Assembly: GCA_028565635.1 (NCBI GenBank)
Contig: JAOXYB010035650.1
Coordinates: 1 to 13,864, forward strand
Source: Phoronis ovalis
Lineage: Eukaryota > Phoronida > Phoronidae
DNA length: 13,864 bases
Reading direction: 5' to 3'
Shown here: piece by piece, positions 8,065 through 13,864 of the stretch
Numbering within the stretch: the stretch's first letter is position 1
How the letters are laid out: each line of letters begins with the position of its first letter
Translations under genes and position numbers: made by a program
The notes under the pieces: generated by a model
What the model saw: the letters and a program-made list of their open reading frames with translations, nothing else
Told to the model about the DNA's origin: nothing
Databases searched by the model: none

Positions 8065-8185
8065 TGGAATTCATTTATCGCTGATGATGGCCCAGAGAAT
8101 ATCTGAAATAGATGTGATGAGTGCGATAGATAAGGTCATACTAGTGATATCAAGGCATAACTTTTATTACCTATATGCTCTGTAG
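8036..8185 (+). CDS. Short plus-strand frame overlapping the minus-strand start
   Basis: ATG at 8036 opens 49 codons beginning MDYVERPPSPGIHLS and including MMAQRISEIDVMSAIDK before TAG. The first 33 residues look more gene-like than the rest, as if a donor were near 8135, but only weak GT sites are present. A nearby acceptor (CTACTTTTTTCATTCAG, ending 8216) leads into KVIPNNPFIKGLPTR and TAA at 8273. No confident splice joins the two. It overlaps the opposite start at 8060, so one of the two frames is probably accidental. Confidence 0.2.
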   Translation: MDYVERPPSPGIHLSLMMAQRISEIDVMSAIDKVILVISRHNFYYLYAL

Positions 8186-8275
8186 GACGTAATTTAAGCC
8201 TACTTTTTTCATTCAGGTAAAGTTATTCCAAACAACCCATTTATAAAAGGATTGCCCACTAGGAATTCCAGATAA

Positions 8276-10127
8276 CGCCATCAGACAATTCAAAGCCATA
8301 GGTTATAATTAATGTGTACCTATTTTGGATTAACAGATAGTTAGATTTAGAGCTTACCAATGCTTTTTTATTAACACCAAAGGGCCAAAATCAATAGGAA
8401 TATTCAAATTGTTTCACCCATTACTAACACATGAGCGTTGGTTCAGTATTAAGCTATATATGATGAGAACAAAGACCTATATATTGTCATTCCATTTCTG
8501 GTTCACTTTCTACTGCACTTCTATAATAGTGGTGGTACATTACATAGGTACAAACATTACTGAAATCAAAACGAGAAACCAAGGAGACAAACTAAAACGT
8601 TATGTCAACATACAGTCAACATGCAACAAAGCACAATAGAACTTAAAATAAACTTGGAATTGTTTGTTAATAACCGTCCTTAGTCAACTGGGATACTTAT
8701 TAGATCTAGCATTTAAGATATTAGGCAGACAATGAAGAGCAAGAAGAAGGCGTGTAATAAAAAATGTGAAATAATACTGAGCAATACGTATGTATGTTAA
8801 TATGTTAAGGAAAATAACTCAAAAACATCAAACAAAGCATATTTTATAAATGCAACATATTACTGTTCTAGAAACATCATATTATATGCCATACTTAGAA
8901 AATGCAAAAAAAAAAAAAAACAGGAAAGCAATCAAGAGATGGATGACTACCTATTTAGTGGCAGTGGGTGCAGCCATGGAAAGTTCTAAATCCTTTATTT
9001 GATGTTACATTGACTTTATTTTATTTAGTAATTATGTAATTTTTCTTTTATCCCTTGCACTGAAACTTAAGCTTGTTTGTATAAAAGGGAGTTAAATTTG
9101 GAAGGAACTAGAGGTGGCGTGATTATCTTAATTATGACTGAACATAATTGTCCGCGAAGTGTTAGCTTATTAATTAGCGAAATAACAATTTGTTACTATT
9201 GAGATGGATGGGAAAATTATGTTTTTACCCTATACATCGATGCATGCGATAAATATTATACATATGACTCACCTTTACATGTTATGAGTCATTTTTGTCA
9301 CATATAATCAATATTACCATTATATCTGTTCAAATCTAACATTCTGGTAAAATACCAGTCGTTACAAGCATTTATTATCTATCAGTAATGCAGTGTTATT
9401 TGATATGGTTATAATGTAGACTAGTAAAAGCAGTATACAATCAGTCTAATTTTTATAAAATTAGATATTCTTAAACAGTGTGACAATTTACCAGCTGAAA
9501 ATAAATTACCTAATTAAAAATTCTTTTAATGAATACTGCAGCTTAGAAAATAGTATTAACACACTACAAGAGCTGAATTAGGGCATGCAACCTTAAATTT
9601 AGAAATCAAATACTCGATGATGAACTATAAAAATGTTAACAAACTATTTCTATGGGAATCTTACATCTTTGGAGGGAAAATGTGCATAGAAATTTTTAAA
9701 AAATCCGAACCTACACACAATGTAGAATACGAAAAAGAAACTTATTAATATTACTGACTTAAACATTGGCGTCAATTAACTCCTGTAGCGTCAAAATGGT
9801 ATATCTTGCTTTTGTAGACATTTTTGAATGTTAATTTTATATTACTTTATTGAAGTGTGTTATCTTCCAAGCACAGAATATTTGAGTACATTTGGCTTAG
9901 AAGTTAGATCAATACTCATGCATATGTATCTAATTACTGTCAGAGCTCAATATAACATATAGTCTACCACTACTGGATGTAGTGTTCATCAACTAAATAG
10001 TTATATTTTTAAGCATGAAACATTACAATAGATTGAGAAATATTTCCAATACTTAACAAGAATGTTAAATTAAAATTCACACCATACTGTAAAAACCAAG
10101 AAATACCACGTAAGCTATACATATACT
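8276..10127. other. Long non-coding stretch
   Basis: No supported gene. Minor items: a run of 15 A at 8906-8920; TATAAAAG at 9080-9087 and 8242-8249; paired AP-1 words near 9265-9291; and a possible ending ADNEEQEEGV-stop at 8725-8757 with AATAAA at once after it, but with no pyrimidine tract before its AG. Open frames at 8409-8639 and 9560-9748 (+) are within chance length. Confidence 0.4.
9265..9291. promoter_or_regulatory. Two AP-1-type sites in inverted arrangement
   Basis: TGACTCA at 9265-9271 and TGAGTCA at 9285-9291 form an 8-bp inverted repeat (ATGACTCA / TGAGTCAT) with 13 bp between. Both match the AP-1 consensus. They lie about 0.2 kb downstream of a TATAAAAG word. No transcript is fixed here, so an enhancer role is inference. 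Confidence 0.2.
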
Positions 10128-10200
10128 ACCGTATTTACATGTAGTGCATAATACGCACCACTTCTTTGGTCTAAAACTTGATATTTGACCTAAGGTATAT
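10128..10200. repeat. Possible decayed DNA-transposon end
   Basis: ACCGTATTTACATG followed by GTGCATAATACGCACC resembles the terminal sequences of several animal DNA-transposon families, which start ACCGTATTT and carry ATAA-x-CGC-type words. The partial palindrome GTGC...GCAC (10144-10158) is part of it. No inverted partner is found in the window and no transposase is seen. Confidence 0.2.
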
Positions 10201-10446
10201 AGACAGTTTTATGTCAATAGTGCTTTAGTGCAATAATCAGTTTCTCTCACTTCATCATACCTGTAACAACAAAACAAGACTGTCCTGGTCCAATAAAAGC
10301 AGCAACACGCATGTTAAATCAACTGATTAAGAATAAAAGGGTACTTGGATGTGTTAAAAAAGTCTTCCGGCCAACCTGAAAACACATGCCTTAGTCTCAA
10401 ATTAAATACTTTCTCTGTTTACATAAATAACATTATAGTATGATGA
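10201..10446. other. Non-coding, nothing seen
   Basis: AT-rich sequence without a supported exon or repeat. Confidence 0.4.
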
Positions 10447-10479
10447 GGTGTGGTGTGGTGTGGTGTGGTGTGGTGTGGT
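10447..10479 (+). repeat. (GGTGT)n microsatellite
   Basis: About six and a half perfect copies of GGTGT, followed by the imperfect unit GGTCTGG. The strand is G-rich, so it may be polymorphic in length. Confidence 0.95.
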
Positions 10480-10710
10480 CTGGTTTCTGATGTAGATATT
10501 TATTCTTCTTTGATTAAATAACTAGCATTGTCTAAGAAAACATACAGTGCAGCTCTCTCTTTGAATGGTCTAATTTTTATCAACAAGATATGATCATAAA
10601 TAATCACGGCACGATATGTTGCAGTGCAACACGCCTCTGTAGCCGTTGCAATTAGTGATCACTTATTTTGAAATAAAGATATCAACAGTATCCAGCTGTT
10701 CATCATTAAT

Positions 10711-12013
10711 ATGTCGAGCAGGCCAATACCGACAAAAAAGACATGGAGTAGCAAGGGATATAAGCTGTAAGTTGATGTAATATAAGAAATCTTTAATTTA
10801 AATAAAAACATTTAAGTTAATGCATTTTGTGAAACCATGTTTTGAAATCTGAAAATGGTTGAGCAACGCTCGTGACAACTTGTTTGCAATTCATGCGTTG
10901 AGCACATGAAGTTAAATAATTTTGCTTCGAGCGTTAAAGTACATGGGCGTGAGAAAATGTTTTATTATTTGAATTTTGGAGGAGCATAACTTTTGAAGAA
11001 TATTTAATAAATTTAGGCACCGTTTTGGTAATCCTTTTGAAATTCATTTTGTTCAAGTGTCAGTTTTGTATCTGTTTTGGAGTTACATTTCTTGAAGTTT
11101 GTATCTACGTTTTCATAATGTTTCAGTTATTGCATTTCAAAAAATGCAGGGTTGAACTATTTTCCTTTATTCAGCTATTGAGAGAGGTTTATAGCTAAAA
11201 AAGTGCCTCCACCTATTAAAGATTACAAAACGTATACATATATTTAACCCTTTGGTACCTAAAATTATTGTTCCAGCGCAATTTAACGAAGCTTCGCACA
11301 GATTTAGAGTTCAAAAATGGTCACTAAATCCAAGATAAAGTTATAAATGCAAGGACACAACTAGGCAGCAATTTGTTTTTTATGGTATCTATTGTTTTAA
11401 AGTAGGACGCGATGTATTTATTATGTGTTCAACGTTTTTACAATTATTTGGATATTTGTTTAACTTACCATGATTATCACTACATATATACCACAGGGAA
11501 CTGTTTTTAAAATGGGGAAGGTGACTGAATTGTTTCATGCTGGTATACGTTTCTGCCAATGTAACCGCGAGTGGTTTGTTTTCAAACTTGTTTTGATATG
11601 ATTCACAAAAAGTAATTTATCCAATACATTATTTTAGAATTTTAGACAAGCACTTGCTTCTGCCCTTCTTTGTAATGAATGGCGGGTAAGCAGTAGCAAC
11701 AATATCTGTTTCTCAAGTCAACTTCTGTGAGTTCAATAAACCTTTAAAAATTGCATATCCGACAGGGCAATAGTTTTTAAAAGATAAATTCATATGAAAA
11801 TAATTAAATGAGTGGCTGTAACAGCCTCTGTTTATGCTGTTTCAGTTACTTTGTATGTTTTGTAGGCCACATAACCAGCAACAACCAGGATCAGCTGGCG
11901 CCAGTGCAGCATGCTATCCTCCATTAAGCAGACTGACAGCATTTGAATCAAATAGCAAAGAAGTTAATATTTCAATTAGCTTAGCTTGCCAAGATCATTG
12001 GATGTACATGTAA
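10711..12013 (+). CDS. Two-exon gene of unknown function
   Basis: Exon 1 (10711-10766) starts ATG with A at -3 after an in-frame TGA and encodes MSSRPIPTKKTWSSKGYK plus CT. The donor is GTAAGT. Exon 2 starts at 11866 after the strong acceptor TTGTATGTTTTGTAG. The join CT|G gives Leu and opens 47 codons, among them PHNQQQPGSAGASAACYPP, LSRLTAFESNS and CQDHWMY. The patch is clearly GC-richer than its flanks. The frame ends at ATG TAA (stop 12011-12013); alternatively GTAAGA at 12010-12015 is a donor and the gene continues (see 12128-12173). The minimal protein is about 67 residues: basic N-terminus, Gln/Pro/Ala-rich middle. No domain is recognised. No AATAAA lies close behind the stop, which favours continuation. 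Confidence 0.5.
10767..11865 (+). other. Intron of the 10711 gene
   Basis: 1.1 kb, GT-AG, with no supported coding exon. A 24-nt in-phase stretch at about 11498-11521, bounded by CCACAG and a weak GTGACT donor, could be a micro-exon but the splice sites are poor. Confidence 0.35.
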
Positions 12014-12127
12014 GATGAAAAAAGTATTTTAAATTTAATTTCTTTCCGATTCTTGATCTAATCTAACATGAGCTAAACCCTTTTAATGCTTATGTTCCTA
12101 TAATTGATTAACCTTATTCCTTAACAG

Positions 12128-12173
12128 TGTCACACTAACTTTTAAAGAACTTTCTTTATCGTTCTGTCCATGA
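12128..12173 (+). CDS. Candidate third exon of the 10711 gene
   Basis: The acceptor ACCTTATTCCTTAACAG ends at 12127. With the donor at 12009/12010, the join AT|T keeps the frame and adds IVTLTFKELSLSFCP before TGA at 12171-12173. That would give a protein of about 81 residues. The exon is short and hydrophobic and has no AATAAA close by, so this is weaker than exons 1 and 2. Confidence 0.28.
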
Positions 12174-12845
12174 GTATTGGATAAATTTTGCGTGTAAGTG
12201 CGCCGTACTGAGAGTATAACCAACCTTTTGTTATACAAATATTCCGAAACGCGCCATGCCACACTCATTTTCTAATTCGTAATATACCAGAAAAAAAAAT
12301 TAAAAACACTGTTAATGTTAGTGTCTTCACGAAAAAGGTTATTATCCAAAATAGCATATTTGATGATTATGTAATCATTTGGCGGGCAAATGTTCATATT
12401 TCTTCTATAAGTAAATTTTAAAATTGCATACTTTTGTTAGTCCATGTTTTTTTACTTAACTATTCAGGATTTATGATAGTTACAACTGAAAGTGACTGTT
12501 GAGCACAAATTAGGAAAGTATTTTTAAAAAGCAGCAACCGATATGCATATATGCATAATACCGCTACATGTATAACCTAAATAGTACTAGCCGCCTTAGA
12601 AAGTAAGGTGCACTGACTTTAAGATATACAATGACATGTTCATATATTTCAATCTAGGTTTTAGCTCTGTATTTTTTAAATATGCAATAAGTACTCTAAA
12701 CGTTACAACTTAAAAGCTGTTGGTAGCTATACCTATGTATATAAAATGTCTAGGCAAATTTTCAAGATTTCAATGCAAGATTAAACAAACTTTTAATCTC
12801 AATCAAATATGTCGGTCAAATATATATACATTAAGCACACAGCCT
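12174..12845. other. Non-coding stretch
   Basis: No supported gene. It holds a 14-bp palindrome ATGCATATATGCAT near 12543-12556 and otherwise AT-rich unique-looking sequence. Confidence 0.4.
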
Positions 12846-13160
12846 TAATAGGGCTTACAACTTTTAATGTCACGAGATGTTTACTAGATATTAACATAAC
12901 ATACACATTTTCAAGAGCTCTTATTGTGCATTCATTATCACTCAGTCATATTGTTTCAAAAGAGAGGTCAATATAGTCCCTTCTAAGGACATCGTACCAA
13001 AGACAATCTACCAGAAATGGTTGAGTTTCAATGTTTCCTGAATAGCATAATCCGCTAATTCTATACTCTTCAAATTGACCAAAGTGTCTTCATCTCTCAA
13101 AAAGAAGTGGGAAAATTCCTGACCTTATTTGAGGGTTAAAGGGTTGCGTTTGTAGTGTTT
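12846..13160 (-). pseudogene. Decayed LINE (non-LTR retrotransposon) ORF2 C-terminus
   Basis: One minus-strand frame gives a series of words typical of the region after the reverse transcriptase in animal LINEs: QIRSGIFPLLFER, then RHFGQFEEYRISGLCYSG, NIETQPFLVDCLWYDVLRR and finally LSDNE. The family pattern is a C-x2-C...H-x4-C type knuckle within IETE-HFLLxCPxYxxLR. Here Cys and the FLVDC-x-x-YDVLR part survive, while one early Cys and the usual His are replaced. The frame is broken by TGA at 13092-13090, where the family has a Gly-like position, and by TGA at 12948-12946. No reverse transcriptase, endonuclease or poly(A) tail is seen, so it is a short 5'-truncated, dead fragment. Clade not assigned. 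Confidence 0.6.
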
Positions 13161-13272
13161 TGTAATGAGTCATGTGTTTTGGAGCGGGACTGCAGCAGGC
13201 AGCTAATACCCCCGCTTCGCGGTATGGGGCGGTGTCTGGGGTTTGGGGAAAATAAGTAATTAATACAAGTAA
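13161..13272. other. GC-rich patch with hairpin and G-rich run
   Basis: ATACCCCCGCTTCGCGGTAT (13206-13225) can fold on CCGC-TTC-GCGG. It is followed by GGGG, GG, GGGG and GGGG runs at 13226-13248, a possible two-layer G-quadruplex on the plus strand. The patch contrasts strongly with its AT-rich surroundings. Its function is unknown. Confidence 0.4.
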
Positions 13273-13484
13273 TTACAATAACTCCAATGAAAGCGGCGTG
13301 TCGCAAGTGATAGCATCAATGAGTGTTTTATTTGTGTACCGATACATGGTCTGAACAAAACAGAACAATATTTTTATTTCAATTTGATTTTTACCGTTGT
13401 TTATATATAGTAAATTCTTATTAATCCAAACATAACGTTCGGCCAGAAGGATAGCACAAATTACCACTGCAACAATCGGCAATC
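13273..13484 (-). CDS. Weak candidate exon with one membrane segment
   Basis: On the minus strand an acceptor (TTATCATTACTCATAG, ending 13485) leads into LPIVAVVICAILLAERYVWI, a plausible single membrane helix followed by an Arg. A donor-like GTAAAA follows after YINN. Without the splice, the frame starts at Met and runs 69 codons to 13273. No partner exon is found, and hydrophobic frames of this size arise by chance. Confidence 0.15.
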
Positions 13485-13543
13485 CTATGAGTAATGATAA
13501 TTAATGCGAAGCATAGCTCAAATACTTGTGGTGAGTTTGTACA

Positions 13544-13612
13544 GTATGAATAAATCCACCCGTTAGTGTTCCGTAGTTTCTCAAGTAACGTCTGTGCTTA
13601 ACCATAGTCAAT
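13544..13612 (-). repeat. 69-bp dispersed module, right copy
   Basis: Reverse complement of 1172-1240 with 8 substitutions and no gaps. On the minus strand it opens a 34-codon frame (MVKHRRYLRNYG...), but the left copy has a stop in that frame and most differences change amino acids, so the shared block is not conserved as coding. Confidence 0.8.
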
Positions 13613-13801
13613 TTTTGTTATGCTCCTTTAATTTAGCTTCCAATAATAGACATAACAGTGGACTAAACGGGTAGGGGGGTCGATCACACACGTGCTGTGC
13701 TGCCAGAGTTTATCTATAGTCCACTAAGCAAAAAGCAAGCTCCCTGGCGATAATCTATTCAGTATGAGTCATTATGATAATGGGCGTAGTAGGCGACGAT
13801 G
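13613..13801. other. Right flank, no gene supported
   Basis: It contains a short inverted pair AGTGGACTA (13658-13666) and TAGTCCACT (about 13718-13726) and an E-box CACGTG near 13690. No reading frame is convincing. Confidence 0.4.
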
Positions 13802-13864
13802 GATCACGCAGAGAGAAAGACTTATCTCGGTTGGCAAAAGATAAGTCTTTCTCTCTGCGTGATC
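13802..13864. repeat. Perfect 25-bp inverted repeat at the window end
   Basis: Arm 13802-13826 (GATCACGCAGAGAGAAAGAC...) is an exact reverse complement of arm 13840-13864, around a 13-nt loop TCGGTTGGCAAAA. The second arm ends on the very last base, and both outer ends are GATC. It may be the tip of a foldback element or hairpin-ended transposon, or a fold-back artefact of sequencing or assembly. Confidence 0.97.

Noticed and set aside
8409-8639. 76-codon plus-strand frame
   Set aside because: No splice context, no conserved motif, chance length.
9560-9748. 63-codon plus-strand frame ending EKETY
   Set aside because: Looks hydrophilic, but about a dozen such stop-to-stop frames are expected in the window by my rough estimate; no splice sites frame it.
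13544-13612. Coding frame MVKHRRYLRNYG in the 69-bp module
   Set aside because: The other copy has a stop in this frame and the differences are mostly amino-acid changing.
1-13864. CRISPR array, bacterial operon or phage-like system
   Set aside because: No regularly spaced repeats, no dense ORFs and no ribosome binding sites; introns and poly(A) signals indicate an animal genome.

Overview
The window looks like AT-rich (about one third G+C by eye) nuclear DNA of an animal. Reading frames are short and broken by GT-AG introns, AATAAA signals follow stop codons, and there are a microsatellite, foldback repeats and a decayed LINE. There is no operon, Shine-Dalgarno or CRISPR structure. The frequent ACATGTA words, the LINE type and a small death-effector-domain gene make a mollusc, probably a bivalve, my best guess; this is inference.

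Layout. At 61-129 (+) a probable last exon enters from the left. 855-1598 is a repeat cluster: a 40-bp direct repeat, then a 570-bp element with 37-bp inverted ends that carries two further repeat modules. 1669-4028 (-) is the best gene: three exons with matching phases encode a 153-residue protein with one death effector domain (DED) and a lysine-rich tail, with AATAAA just after the stop. Its second intron is mostly a 1.2-kb foldback repeat (arms 1973-2480 and 2701-3190). 4029-6270 is mostly empty apart from promoter-like words and an uncertain reading frame. 6274-8185 holds several weaker exon candidates, mostly minus strand, and a promoter-like CCGCCAT site near 8060. 8275-10700 is largely non-coding. 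10711-12013 (+) holds a two-exon gene of unknown function, with a possible third exon at 12128-12173. 12846-13160 (-) is a broken LINE ORF2 C-terminus. The right end carries a 69-bp module also found inverted near 1172, and the last 63 bases are a perfect 25-bp hairpin that touches the window edge.

The DED gene would act in apoptosis or innate-immune signalling by homotypic DED contacts; no other gene shows a functional link to it. The most unusual structure is the long, recent inverted repeat inside its intron, with a third, partial copy 3' of the gene. Except for the DED gene, the exon models rest on splice signals, phase and composition only. In DNA this AT-rich, open stretches of about 60 codons are expected by chance, so confidences are low.
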